NCBI GenBank assembly: GCA_052118425.1
Contig: JBQKHF010000011.1
Origin: Roseburia_C sp900315735
GTDB lineage: Bacteria; Bacillota; Clostridia; Lachnospirales; Lachnospiraceae
Length of the DNA: 64,000 bases
Strand: one strand, 5' to 3'
Part shown: positions 25,724-34,667 of the stretch, piece after piece
Layout: each line of letters begins with the position of its first letter
How positions within the stretch are numbered: position 1 is the first letter of the stretch
Made by a program: the position numbers and the translations under genes
The notes under the pieces: model-generated
Seen by the model: only the letters and a program-made list of their open reading frames with translations
Told to the model about the DNA's origin: nothing
Databases searched by the model: none

Positions 25724-26756
25724 GACAATAGAAAGGATCACTGCAGTTATAGTAGCACTGATGGTATCGGCACTGATGCTGTCCGGATGCAGTCAGAAAA
25801 TAAAACAGACAGAAAATACGCTGCGGGTCAGTGTGGTTACCTATACTCATGATGATCCATTCATCAATGCCATGGTGGATGAATTAAAAGAAGAGTTAAA
25901 GACATGGGAAACAGAAGACCGGAAGATTATTACTTCTGTGAGAAGTGCTGATAATGACCAGAAAGCTCAGAATGAAATTGTAGAGGAAATGATAGATGCC
26001 GGATGTGATATTTTATGCGTAAATCTGGTTGACCGGACGGATCCGACAACAGTTATCAGACTGGCAAGGCAGAATGATATTCCGGTTATTTTCTTTAACA
26101 GAGAACCAGTTCCGGAAGACCTGGCACAGTGGAATCAATTATATTATGTGGGGTGTGAGGCAAAACAGTCCGGAGAGATGCAGGGAGAAATTGCAGCAGA
26201 TTATATAAAGAATCACCCAGAGATTGACCGGAATCAGGATGGAAGAATCCAGTATGTTTTACTGGAGGGAGAAGCAGGACATCAGGATGCCATCAGCCGT
26301 ACAGACAGCTCTGTAAAAACACTGATAGAGCAGGGAATAAATCTGGAAAAACTAAGTTACCAGTTTGCAGACTGGAACCGGGGACAGGCAGAAAACAGAA
26401 TGAATCAGATTATTAACCAGTATGGGGCAGAGGTGGAGATGATTCTTTCCAATAATGATGAAATGGCATTAGGGGCAATTGAAGCATATAAAAATGCCGG
26501 ATACAGTCAGCAGGAATGGCCAATTATATTTGGTATTGACGGACTGGATGATGCATTAGAAGCAATACAAAATGGTACCATGCAGGGAACGGTATATAAT
26601 GATAAAGAGGATCAGGCGGGAGAAATTGCAAGACTTGCAGTAGATATTTATGATGGAAAAAATCAGGAAATACAAAATCTGCAGGAGGAAAAATATTATG
26701 TATCCCAGTATCGGAAAGTTGACACCAGTAATGTAGAAGATTTTTTAAAACAGTAG
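25716..26756 (+). CDS. MglB-like sugar-binding lipoprotein, second copy
   Basis: The 346-aa lipoprotein (lipobox ALMLSGC) has a galactose/glucose-binding fold. The EF-hand-like loop DRNQDGRIQYVLLEGEAGHQ, SNNDEMALGAIEAY and GIDGLDDALEAI all match the MglB group closely. It lacks the inserts of the MglB at 16574, so the two are paralogues and not recent duplicates. It overlaps the previous gene by 8 bp. It may be a second substrate-binding protein for MglAC, or a co-sensor for the YesM kinase or for chemotaxis; the sequence does not decide between these. Confidence 0.8.
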   Translation: MSRTIERITAVIVALMVSALMLSGCSQKIKQTENTLRVSVVTYTHDDPFINAMVDELKEELKTWETEDRKIITSVRSADNDQKAQNEIVEEMIDAGCDILCVNLVDRTDPTTVIRLARQNDIPVIFFNREPVPEDLAQWNQLYYVGCEAKQSGEMQGEIAADYIKNHPEIDRNQDGRIQYVLLEGEAGHQDAISRTDSSVKTLIEQGINLEKLSYQFADWNRGQAENRMNQIINQYGAEVEMILSNNDEMALGAIEAYKNAGYSQQEWPIIFGIDGLDDALEAIQNGTMQGTVYNDKEDQAGEIARLAVDIYDGKNQEIQNLQEEKYYVSQYRKVDTSNVEDFLKQ

Positions 26757-26771
26757 CAGAGAGGAAACAGT

Positions 26772-27347
26772 ATGCAGGAAAAGGAAGAGTGGCTTAAGGA
26801 CTTTTATCAGGAAGTAAATGCAGAAAAAAGAATGAAACTCTGGCAGGAGCATGGATGTGCGGAACAGACAGAAGAAGACAGCTTCCGGGAGAAACTTTTG
26901 CTTGCACGATATGGGAAGAAGAAAAAGAAAGAGGATGCATTTGTGGGATACCTGATGCAGATGAAATATCTTTCAGAAAGTACCGGAGTAGATTTCTCGG
27001 GACAACGGAAGAAACAGGCAATTGAAATCATAAACGGGTTATCTCTTTTTGATGTAGAGAATCAGAGCCAGGTGGAACGGGAGATACTTCAGGCAGAATT
27101 AAAAAATACTTTTCTCACTTTTATGGATGTAAGTAAAAAAGGGAGAGGTTTCACTTCATTGGTATTTGGAATGGGACAGCTGTCAGAGGAAGGAATTGCA
27201 AAAAAAATTGCAGAGCAGATAAGTGCGATTGCATTTACAATGCCGCACATGTTTCATATGGACAGAGAATTTGCTGTTTTGCAGAAAGCGGCATTGGAGG
27301 CATTCCGGCAGGAATATCCGAATCGGGAACATTTTTTGAAAAAGTAA
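26772..27347 (+). CDS. uncharacterised helical protein
   Basis: The 191-aa cytoplasmic protein is rich in charged residues and helical, with KLLLARYGKKKKKEDAFVGY and later IAKKIAEQISAIAFTMP. It has no signal peptide or transmembrane segment. It resembles a small uncharacterised Lachnospiraceae family (possibly DUF6553; I am not certain). It is the last gene of the mgl/sensor cluster, 15 bp after the second binding protein, with AGAGG upstream of the ATG. No function is proposed. Confidence 0.6.
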   Translation: MQEKEEWLKDFYQEVNAEKRMKLWQEHGCAEQTEEDSFREKLLLARYGKKKKKEDAFVGYLMQMKYLSESTGVDFSGQRKKQAIEIINGLSLFDVENQSQVEREILQAELKNTFLTFMDVSKKGRGFTSLVFGMGQLSEEGIAKKIAEQISAIAFTMPHMFHMDREFAVLQKAALEAFRQEYPNREHFLKK

Positions 27348-27442
27348 CGGTGATGTTCTGACAGATAGCAGACGTTATTGGTGATTCTTTGTCAGAAACT
27401 GTCGAAATCTGCGAAAAACCGCGAAATGTTTGATTTCCATAT

Positions 27443-27469
27443 TGAAAAATAATAAGATAAAGCCGATAA
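27443..27469 (+). promoter_or_regulatory. sigma-D (FliA-type) promoter candidate
   Basis: GCCGATAA (27462-27469) is an exact match to the -10 of flagellar/chemotaxis sigma factor promoters. The -35 element TGAA (27443-27446), 15 bp upstream, is close to TAAA. The downstream gene has a chemoreceptor signalling domain, which fits. Confidence 0.55.
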
Positions 27470-27542
27470 TAAAATGCATCATTTTACTAGTTGAAGTTGG
27501 CTGATGAAAGCATATGAGTAGAAGTAAAGGGTGGTGCTGGAA

Positions 27543-29474
27543 ATGAGTCTGGTTTTTACCAATGACAACTGTATTGGTTGTAACAAATGTATTCGCGTAT
27601 GTCCTTGTCCAGGTGCATGCGTATCAGTGACGACAGAGGAAGGGAAGGAACGGATTCAGGTAGATCCGGCAAAGTGCATTGCGTGTGGTGCGTGTATGGA
27701 TGCATGCAAGCATGGTGCGAGAGAATATGAAGATGATACGGAACAGTTCTTTGCGGATTTGGCAAAGGGAGAGAAGATTTCCATTCTTTTAGCTCCGGCA
27801 TTCAAGGCAAATTATCCGGAAGATTATGAACGGGTATTAGGTGGTTTGAAGAACCTTGGAGTAAACCGTATGATCAGTGTATCCTTTGGCACAGATATTA
27901 CAACCTGGGGATATCTTAATTATGTAAAGAAATATAATTTTACCGGTGGAATTTCCCAGCCATGTCCGGCAATAGTAGGATATATCGAACATTATTTACC
28001 AGAGCTTCTTCCAAAGCTTTTCCCGGTACATAGTCCGATGATGTGCAGTGCAATTTATGCAAAGCAGGAGATGGGTGTAACAGACAAGCTGGCATTTATC
28101 AGTCCCTGTGTAGCAAAGTGGTCAGAGATACATGATTCGAATACAGAAGGTTACATATCCTATAATGTGACCTTTGACCATTTGATGAAATATGTAAGAG
28201 AGCATAATATATCCGGCGCATCTGTCAGTGATGAAATAGAATATGGACTGGGTTCCATCTATCCGATGCCGGGTGGTTTAAAGGAAAATGTATACTGGTT
28301 CTTAGGAGAAGATGTTTATATCCGCCAGATAGAAGGTGAGAAGCATGCTTACCATTATCTGGAGAGCCACAAAGAGGAAATTGCAAAGGGAATGAATAAG
28401 GAGTTATTCATCGATGCATTAAACTGTGGCATGGGCTGTATTTACGGAACCGGTGTAGAAGATGAAATCGCAAGGACAGATACCGCATTATATAATATCC
28501 ATCAGATACAGGAGAACTGTAAGAAGAATACGAAGAACAGTGCATGGTCAAGAAAACTGACTCCGGCACAGCGCCTTGCAAAATTAAATAAGCAGTTTTC
28601 AAAATTAAAGTTGGAAAATTATCTTAGAAAATATACGGACCGCTCAGAAGAGTGTAATTATAAGCTTCCATCTGCAGAAGAACTGGATCAGATTTATAAT
28701 GAGATGGGTAAGAAGACGAAGAAAGCAAGATGTATCGATTGTGAATGCTGTGGCTATGAAAGCTGTGAAAAGATGGCGTTTGCTATTTACAATGGATTCA
28801 ATAAGAAGGAAAATTGTATTCATTTTGTAAAGGATACGGTAGAAGACGAGAAGCAGAGGGCATTAGAGCTTGCTGATGAAATCAAGGCAGAAAAAGATAT
28901 GGTAGTAAAACAGCAGGAGAACATTAAGACAACGGTGGAAACCGTCAATGATTTATTTGTTTCTCTCTATGATTCCGTAGATGATATGGTCAACGGAAAT
29001 GAAAGCAATGCAACGGAGTGCAGTGCCGTATCACAGGAGATTGGCAATGTCTCAGAATTCTGTGAGAAGCTGACCAGCAGAATGCAGGAGATAGATACTC
29101 TGTTAGAATCCATGGCAGAGAATAATCAGGAAGTGGTTTCCATTGCTGCACAGACGAATCTTCTGGCACTGAATGCCAATATTGAGGCAGCCCGTGCAGG
29201 AGAGGCAGGAAGAGGGTTTGCAGTAGTTGCGGATGAGATAAATAAGCTGGCGATGAATTCCAAGGATACAGCATCCCGAAGCACAGAGAGTCAGGCAAAG
29301 GTAAAGGAATCCATTGCAGAGATTGTGAAAGATGCAGATGAACTGGCAGATGTTGTAAATGATACCAGCAACCGGATTCAGAATCTTGCGGCAGCAACAG
29401 AAGAGATTGCAGCATCTTCCAATGTAATTTTAAGTGCAGCAAATAGTGTGAAGAGCACACTGGAACAATTATAA
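27543..29474 (+). CDS. soluble FeFe-hydrogenase-like sensor fused to chemoreceptor signalling domain
   Basis: The 643-aa protein has no transmembrane segment. In order: two [4Fe-4S] ferredoxin motifs (CIGCNKCIRVCPCPGAC near 10-26, CIACGACMDACK near 45-56) and an FeFe-hydrogenase H-domain. The H-domain keeps the four H-cluster cysteines: C141 in SQPCPAIV, C189 in SPCVAK, C295 and C299 in NCGMGC. A further Fe-S domain (CIDCECCGYESC near 397-408) and a C-terminal MCP signalling hairpin (NLLALNANIEAARAGEAGRG near 540-560) follow. The second Cys normally used for proton transfer next to the first ligand is Pro here, so sensing rather than fast H2 turnover is likely. I infer a cytoplasmic redox/H2 chemoreceptor. 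ATG 27543 follows AAAGGGTGG. Confidence 0.8.
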   Translation: MSLVFTNDNCIGCNKCIRVCPCPGACVSVTTEEGKERIQVDPAKCIACGACMDACKHGAREYEDDTEQFFADLAKGEKISILLAPAFKANYPEDYERVLGGLKNLGVNRMISVSFGTDITTWGYLNYVKKYNFTGGISQPCPAIVGYIEHYLPELLPKLFPVHSPMMCSAIYAKQEMGVTDKLAFISPCVAKWSEIHDSNTEGYISYNVTFDHLMKYVREHNISGASVSDEIEYGLGSIYPMPGGLKENVYWFLGEDVYIRQIEGEKHAYHYLESHKEEIAKGMNKELFIDALNCGMGCIYGTGVEDEIARTDTALYNIHQIQENCKKNTKNSAWSRKLTPAQRLAKLNKQFSKLKLENYLRKYTDRSEECNYKLPSAEELDQIYNEMGKKTKKARCIDCECCGYESCEKMAFAIYNGFNKKENCIHFVKDTVEDEKQRALELADEIKAEKDMVVKQQENIKTTVETVNDLFVSLYDSVDDMVNGNESNATECSAVSQEIGNVSEFCEKLTSRMQEIDTLLESMAENNQEVVSIAAQTNLLALNANIEAARAGEAGRGFAVVADEINKLAMNSKDTASRSTESQAKVKESIAEIVKDADELADVVNDTSNRIQNLAAATEEIAASSNVILSAANSVKSTLEQL

Positions 29475-29600
29475 AAACGAAGAGCAGAATATAGATGAGA
29501 AATCCTCCGGTTGCATTCTTACTTTCATTGGAGTATGATTGCGTTGGTATGAGAGAAGTTTTTCATACAAATGACAGATGCACAGGAGGAGAAAGACATC

Positions 29601-30143
29601 ATGAAAATGAAAACCAGACAAATTACAGTTACTGCAATTATGCTTGCAATCTGTATTGCAAGTCAGTTCTTTAAGAACTTAAGTGTATACATAACAGGCC
29701 CGATTATCAATGCGGCATTAATTTTGACCGTATTATATGCAGGTCTGGCATGCGGCATTATTTTAAGTATCATTACACCGGTTACGGCATTCTTTATTAC
29801 AGGAAGCCCGGTAATGGCAGCAATTCCGGCAATGTTCCCATGTATTATGGCAGGAAATGCCATTTTGGTTCTTTGCGTAGCATTACTGAAAGGCAAATTC
29901 GGCAGTAAAGCAGGATTCCCGGTTTCCATTGTAATCGGTTCTATCTTAAAAGGATTATTTATGGGAGTTGTAATTTCCCTCATTATCTTACCGAACATGC
30001 TTCCGGAGAAAATGGCACCGATGTTAAAGGTATTGCAGCTTCAGTTCTCATTTACTCAGGTAGTTACCGCACTGATTGGTGGCGTGTATGCATTTATTAT
30101 TGCAGCAGCATTGAGAAAGACTTCATTAGGCAAGCAGGATTAG
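29601..30143 (+). CDS. ECF-transporter S-component-like membrane protein
   Basis: The 180-aa hydrophobic protein has about six transmembrane helices, beginning ITVTAIMLAICIASQFFKNL and ending in a short basic tail. This size and topology match ECF-type substrate-binding (S) subunits, which capture vitamins or metals and use a shared energy-coupling module encoded elsewhere. No substrate motif is recognised. The ATG at 29601 is chosen because AGGAGGA (29584-29590) lies 10 bp upstream. It is followed by a strong terminator and is probably monocistronic or read with the sensor gene upstream. Confidence 0.65.
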   Translation: MKMKTRQITVTAIMLAICIASQFFKNLSVYITGPIINAALILTVLYAGLACGIILSIITPVTAFFITGSPVMAAIPAMFPCIMAGNAILVLCVALLKGKFGSKAGFPVSIVIGSILKGLFMGVVISLIILPNMLPEKMAPMLKVLQLQFSFTQVVTALIGGVYAFIIAAALRKTSLGKQD

Positions 30144-30175
30144 TAGAATAAGAACAGAATAAAAAATAAAAATAG

Positions 30176-30229
30176 AATCCCCTAAAGCAGACGGTTAATG
30201 ATAACCCAAACCTGTTTCAGGGGATTTTT
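30176..30229 (+). terminator. intrinsic terminator after the ECF-like gene
   Basis: Fifteen-nucleotide arms (AATCCCCTAAAGCAG with CTGTTTCAGGGGATT) with two non-Watson-Crick pairs are followed by a T-run. The loop is about 21 nt. Confidence 0.8.
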
Positions 30230-30258
30230 GTTTACGCGGGTAGCGCGATAATTGGAAA

Positions 30259-30280
30259 AACTCGCAAAGCGCATTTCTCG
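30259..30280. repeat. short repeat related to one at 60626
   Basis: A 22-nt sequence (AACTCGCAAAGCG, then CA, then TTTCTCG) recurs at 60626-60647 with two mismatches. Both copies lie just downstream of a terminator in an intergenic gap. The remaining part of this gap (30230-30461) contains a second small repeat at 30296-30311 and no gene. Confidence 0.45.
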
Positions 30281-30295
30281 TAGTTACCGGGCACC

Positions 30296-30311
30296 AGTAA
30301 GAAGCTGCCGG
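30296..30311. repeat. CTGCCGG dispersed repeat, copy 1
   Basis: AGTAAGAAGCTGCCGG here, CCGTAAGAAACTGCCGG at 53515 and AGCTGCCGG at 52371 form a small family of intergenic repeats. In the two later copies CTGCC-GGT-GGCAG makes a small hairpin. Confidence 0.35.
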
Positions 30312-30461
30312 CAGCTATCAGTAGCAGGTTTCGTGGTTTGAAATGCTGCAAAAAAGTCGGGTGAGATAAATTTCTCATATTTTGAAACAGATGTAGACTG
30401 CACAGAATCTATCGTTTTTTCTATAGTGTTTTTATAACACGAAGAAAGGAAGGATAGATTT

Positions 30462-32324
30462 ATGAAAATGAAACGTGCTTTAAAATGTATTGGCGCATTG
30501 GCACTGGCGGTATCGCTGACGATGGTTCCGTCCATGATTCCGGTGCAGGCGTCAAATGGTCCATGCATCGAGGGAGATTTTGCATTTGCCAATATTCAAT
30601 TGAATGATACGGTTGTATTTTCCGCCAATGAGAGAAATACAGTGGACGGAGTGTCTTATGACCAGGCAAGCAATACGCTGACCTTAACCAATTATGACCA
30701 TCCGGATGTTGCTCTTTATACCAACATGATGGGTGATGATTTCAAACTGAATCTGGTGGGCAGCAATAAGCTGCAGAATCTTAGAATCTGGCATGGCGGC
30801 TGGGGCGGTTCCCTGACAATCTGCGGTTCCGGAAGCCTTACCGTCAATGAAAACAGAAAGAACTCGGATGGTATTGAATTATTTGCAGAAGGCGGCAAGT
30901 CTCTGCTGACGGTTTCTGAGGATAGTACGGTAACTCTTTACCGTGGAGCAGACGGATGTCCGTTTGGTTCTTCCTGGAATTATACATCCTCACCGATTGT
31001 GGCAAAGGGACAGGTTAGTGATATGAAGATTCAGGCAGAACATCCATTTGAGCTGGATCAGGTATATGGGGGTTATTTTGGAAATGGTATAGGCACAGAT
31101 CGGAGTGATGTGTATACAAAAGCCGGAGAAGAAGGCCGCTTTGTGATGACAGAAATAACGGATATGTCCGGAAACAAGACCTACCGGATTGAAAAATTAC
31201 AGGAATGTGCCGCTCTGGGTGCAGAAGTAGCAATAACTGTAGAAGATAATCTTACAGACATTTCTGCCTATACAGCAAATGGAGAGGTAGCAACCTATTA
31301 TTCCACTACTATGACAAGTGGCGGCAGTGATGCCCATCTGGTAAAGAAGTTGGATACAGGGGAAACCTTTATTTATAGTAGAAATACTTATTATGAAGCC
31401 GGTAATACCTATCGGATTCTCTGCCCGATTCTTATGAGTTATACAGATTATAATACACAGCAAACCAGATATCTTATGGACGTAGCACATCCGCTTATGA
31501 AAGAGGTATTCAACAATATGTCATCTGATACTTTACTGGATGGTTATGAATTTGAAGGAACAGAAGTAGAAAATGCATACAATGTGCATTCTGAAGCAGA
31601 TGTGATTTCCTTTACGCCAAAGCAGGTTGTAGTAGATGGAGTTGTGGATATAACAGATGGAAATACAACGATTTCCAACAATGGCTTCCAGCAGATATTA
31701 ACAGAGAATCAGACAAAGGACATTGTCATCAAATCCAATGATGAACTTTCCTTTACCTTTGGAAAAGGAACCATGTCAGCCGTTGACAATGTTTCCAACT
31801 ATGATTTTGGTGTAAAGATTGAAAAAGATTTCAGCGCGCTGAGCACACTTCCAAGTGAAGTCAATAAAAATATTTTCATTGAGCAGATTAAGTATAATTA
31901 TTCCGGTCAGCTTCCGGCAGAAGCACAGATTCGTATTTTTGTGGGAACCCAGTATGCAGGAAAGACTTTATATTACAGCCGGTTATATGACAATGGAACC
32001 ATTTTAAATATTGATGCGGGAGTAGTGGATGCAGAGGGTTATCTGACCGTGAAACAGAGCCATTGCTCTACTTATCTTATTACAACAGAGAAGCTGGCAG
32101 ATACGGCAACGATTGAAAATGGTGGTACAAATTCCGGCAGTACAACCGGAACAGCCAATACATCAACAGCCCAGACAACAGCAAACAGCCAGCCAACCGT
32201 AAAGACATCCGGTAAACCAAAGACCGGTGATACATCTGCAATTGCAATCTATATGACATTGCTTGCAGCAGGCTGTGGCGGAATGTTTGTTTTCAGAAGA
32301 AAGAAAGCAACTGAAAATGAATAA
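30462..32324 (+). CDS. sortase-anchored surface protein of unknown function
   Basis: The 620-aa exported protein has a signal peptide (ALALAVSLTMVPSMIPVQAS) and a long beta-rich extracellular region (right-handed-helix-like sequence at 50-200, then further beta domains). A Ser/Thr/Gly-rich spacer (about 555-583) leads to a C-terminal cell-wall signal. The sorting motif is PKTGD near residue 586, followed by a hydrophobic helix and RRKK tail. The residue before Pro is Lys where sortase A expects Leu, so a variant sortase may handle it. The repeated carbohydrate-/glycan-binding look of the repeats is only suggestive. The start ATG at 30462 follows AAGGAAGGA. Confidence 0.7.
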   Translation: MKMKRALKCIGALALAVSLTMVPSMIPVQASNGPCIEGDFAFANIQLNDTVVFSANERNTVDGVSYDQASNTLTLTNYDHPDVALYTNMMGDDFKLNLVGSNKLQNLRIWHGGWGGSLTICGSGSLTVNENRKNSDGIELFAEGGKSLLTVSEDSTVTLYRGADGCPFGSSWNYTSSPIVAKGQVSDMKIQAEHPFELDQVYGGYFGNGIGTDRSDVYTKAGEEGRFVMTEITDMSGNKTYRIEKLQECAALGAEVAITVEDNLTDISAYTANGEVATYYSTTMTSGGSDAHLVKKLDTGETFIYSRNTYYEAGNTYRILCPILMSYTDYNTQQTRYLMDVAHPLMKEVFNNMSSDTLLDGYEFEGTEVENAYNVHSEADVISFTPKQVVVDGVVDITDGNTTISNNGFQQILTENQTKDIVIKSNDELSFTFGKGTMSAVDNVSNYDFGVKIEKDFSALSTLPSEVNKNIFIEQIKYNYSGQLPAEAQIRIFVGTQYAGKTLYYSRLYDNGTILNIDAGVVDAEGYLTVKQSHCSTYLITTEKLADTATIENGGTNSGSTTGTANTSTAQTTANSQPTVKTSGKPKTGDTSAIAIYMTLLAAGCGGMFVFRRKKATENE

Positions 32325-32407
32325 TCAGAAATGAAGAAATAAAAAAGAATAATCAGAATGGAATAACCAGAATAATTAGAACAGAATAACTAGAACAACC
32401 AGAACAG

Positions 32408-32443
32408 AAAGGACAGGCACGCTATCAGTGCCTGTCCTTTCTG
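32408..32443. terminator. intrinsic terminator after the surface protein
   Basis: A perfect 13-bp stem (AAAGGACAGGCAC with GTGCCTGTCCTTT) and a 7-nt loop are followed by TTTCT. With A-rich sequence on its other side it could act in both directions. Confidence 0.75.
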
Positions 32444-32453
32444 CTGCCAAAAG

Positions 32454-32484
32454 AATTGTACAATTGTCCTATTTGCCGTATAAT
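32454..32484 (+). promoter_or_regulatory. promoter of the SulP gene with palindrome over the -35
   Basis: TTGTAC (32456-32461), a 17-bp spacer and TATAAT (32479-32484) form a strong promoter. The perfect palindrome AATTGTACAATT (32454-32465) covers the -35, a typical repressor site. Confidence 0.65.
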
Positions 32485-32514
32485 AGAAATAATATAGTAG
32501 AAAGAAGCGATAAT

Positions 32515-34638
32515 ATGCGCATACAACTGGCAGCTACCATTCGTAATTATGATAAGAAAAATCTTTCAAAGGATATTTTAGCCGGCATTATCATTATGGC
32601 GGTTTCCATTCCGATATCTATGGGCTATGCACAGATTGCGGGACTTCCGGCAGTCTATGGTCTCTATGGCTCTATTTTTCCGATTCTGATATTTGCACTG
32701 TGTTCTACTTCGCCACAGTTTATTTTTGGTGTAGATGCGGCACCGGCAGCCTTAATCGGTTCGGCACTGGTAGGACTTGGCATTGAGAGCGGAAGCAGTG
32801 AAGCAATTGCGGCAGTGCCGGTACTTACTTTCTTTGTGGCAGTCTGGCTATTGGCTTTTTATTTTATGAAAGCAGGAAAACTGGTGAACTATATTTCGGC
32901 ACCGGTTATGGGTGGATTTATAACCGGAATCTGTACCACGATTATACTGATGCAGGTACCAAAGTTAATGGGCGGTACCGCCGGTATTGGAGAACTCATT
33001 GAGCTGGCAGAGCATATTGGGCAGACGAAGGTGAATCTGCCATCCCTGATTTTAGGCGGAATTTCCCTTCTGATACTTCTTGTGGCAAAGAAAGTAATGC
33101 CGAAATTTCCAATGGCAGTGCTTTTAATGGCAGCAGGCGCAGTAATGACAAAGTTCCTTCCTGTCAGAGACTGGGGAATCCAGACATTATCCGCAGTAGA
33201 ACCGGGACTGCCGCAGTTTGTGATCCCGGATATCCGGCTGCTTCCCATGAAAGAGGTAGTAACCATCAGCCTTTCCGTGGCAGTAGTCATTATGGCAGAG
33301 ACACTTCTGGCAGAAAATAACTTTGCCCAGAAGAATGGATATCGAATCAATGATAATCAGGAAATTTTTGCATTTTCCATGGGAAATTTTCTGGCAGCAT
33401 TTACAGGCTGCTGTCCTATTAACGGCTCCGTTTCGAGAACGGCAATGGGAGAACAGTATCAGAGCAAGACACAGCTGACCGGAATTGTAGCAGGCTTATC
33501 CATGCTGGTATTGCTGCTTTGCGGAACCGGATTTATTGGTTATCTGCCGATTCCGATACTGACGGCAATTGTAATTTCTGCACTCCTTGGAGCAACGGAA
33601 TTTGAACTTGCGGCAAGATTATTAAAGGTCAGCCGCACAGAATTCTTCATTTTCTTAGGAGCATTCTTTGGTGTGCTGATGCTGGGAACAATCAATGGTG
33701 TATTGATTGGCATTATACTTTCTTTTACCGAGATGATTATCCGTACAGCCAAGCCATCAAGATGTTTTCTTGGAATCCAGCCGGGACATCGTCATTTCCG
33801 TGATTTAAAGGAAAGTCATCAGATACATGCAATTGAGGGTGTACTTATATACCGGTTCAGCAGCAACCTCTTTTTTGCCAATGTGCAGATATTAAAGCGG
33901 GATATTGAAGACCATATAAAAGAAGATACAAAGGCGGTAATTATTGATGCCAGTGCCATCGGCTCCATGGACATTACAGCAGCAGACCAGTTGGAAATGT
34001 TATATCAGAGCCTTACAAAGCGTGGCATTCGTTTCTATATTACGGAGCATATCGCAGATTTGAATGAGCAGATGCGAAAGCTTGGCTTGGGACATATCAT
34101 AGAAGAGGGCAGTGCAAGAAGGACGATACATATTGCCTTAAAGGATATGGGATATAAGCGTCCGTATCCGCTGGAGGGCGGCGTGGACAATGAACAGCGC
34201 AGTGCCTCAAGAAAGCGGGCGGATAACCGGGTGCAGGAATTCGTCTGGGCATTTGGCACGGAAAGTGAAGATGCCATAGAGCGTCAGATTGTGGCACAGA
34301 TTGAGCAGTTGAAAAAGACCGGAGATGTAGAAAAGCTGCTGCACGGAAGCTGGTCCCATATGGAAGAACTGGACGAAGATGAATGGTTAGAGCATTTAGA
34401 GGAGCATTTGAAAGAGATTGTCAATATTTCCGGAAAAGATGAAAGAACGCTGGCTATGCGGTTAGAGGAACATCGAAGAGAAGTGCATGAGCGTATTGCA
34501 AAGGAACATCCGGAGCTGGCAGAACGGTTTAAGGAACGCCGGCATATATTGGATGCGCATTTAAAAGAACATCGGCCGGAGGTCTATGCTTTGGTAGAGG
34601 ACTTAAGGGAAAAGCGGAAAGAGAAAAAAGAACAGTAA
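32515..34638 (+). CDS. SulP-family anion transporter with STAS domain and charged tail
   Basis: This 707-aa transporter has a Sulfate_transp membrane domain of 10-12 helices (about residues 20-400), including the SulP-type start IPISMGYAQIAGLPAVYGLYGS and GCCPINGSVSRTAM. A cytoplasmic STAS domain follows (about 440-545; IIDASAIGSMDITAADQL). A C-terminal tail of about 140 very charged residues is rich in Glu, His, Arg and Lys (EEHRREVHERIAKEHPELAE). It moves sulfate, bicarbonate or related anions by proton/anion coupling. The tail is extra to usual SulP length (~560 aa) and looks helical. The ATG at 32515 is 30 bp after the -10 box; an in-frame GTG farther upstream lies inside the terminator and is rejected. 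Confidence 0.8.
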   Translation: MRIQLAATIRNYDKKNLSKDILAGIIIMAVSIPISMGYAQIAGLPAVYGLYGSIFPILIFALCSTSPQFIFGVDAAPAALIGSALVGLGIESGSSEAIAAVPVLTFFVAVWLLAFYFMKAGKLVNYISAPVMGGFITGICTTIILMQVPKLMGGTAGIGELIELAEHIGQTKVNLPSLILGGISLLILLVAKKVMPKFPMAVLLMAAGAVMTKFLPVRDWGIQTLSAVEPGLPQFVIPDIRLLPMKEVVTISLSVAVVIMAETLLAENNFAQKNGYRINDNQEIFAFSMGNFLAAFTGCCPINGSVSRTAMGEQYQSKTQLTGIVAGLSMLVLLLCGTGFIGYLPIPILTAIVISALLGATEFELAARLLKVSRTEFFIFLGAFFGVLMLGTINGVLIGIILSFTEMIIRTAKPSRCFLGIQPGHRHFRDLKESHQIHAIEGVLIYRFSSNLFFANVQILKRDIEDHIKEDTKAVIIDASAIGSMDITAADQLEMLYQSLTKRGIRFYITEHIADLNEQMRKLGLGHIIEEGSARRTIHIALKDMGYKRPYPLEGGVDNEQRSASRKRADNRVQEFVWAFGTESEDAIERQIVAQIEQLKKTGDVEKLLHGSWSHMEELDEDEWLEHLEEHLKEIVNISGKDERTLAMRLEEHRREVHERIAKEHPELAERFKERRHILDAHLKEHRPEVYALVEDLREKRKEKKEQ

Positions 34639-34667
34639 CAGCAAAACCGATTTTGGGGGACAAAAAG

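Noticed and set aside
1..27370. Shared 13-mer TTCTGACAGATAG at about 2 and 27356
   Set aside because: A match of this length is expected by chance several times in 64 kb of AT-rich DNA.
32428..32514. Longer SulP start at GTG 32428
   Set aside because: That codon lies within the stem of a perfect terminator and upstream of the promoter, so it cannot be translated from that promoter.
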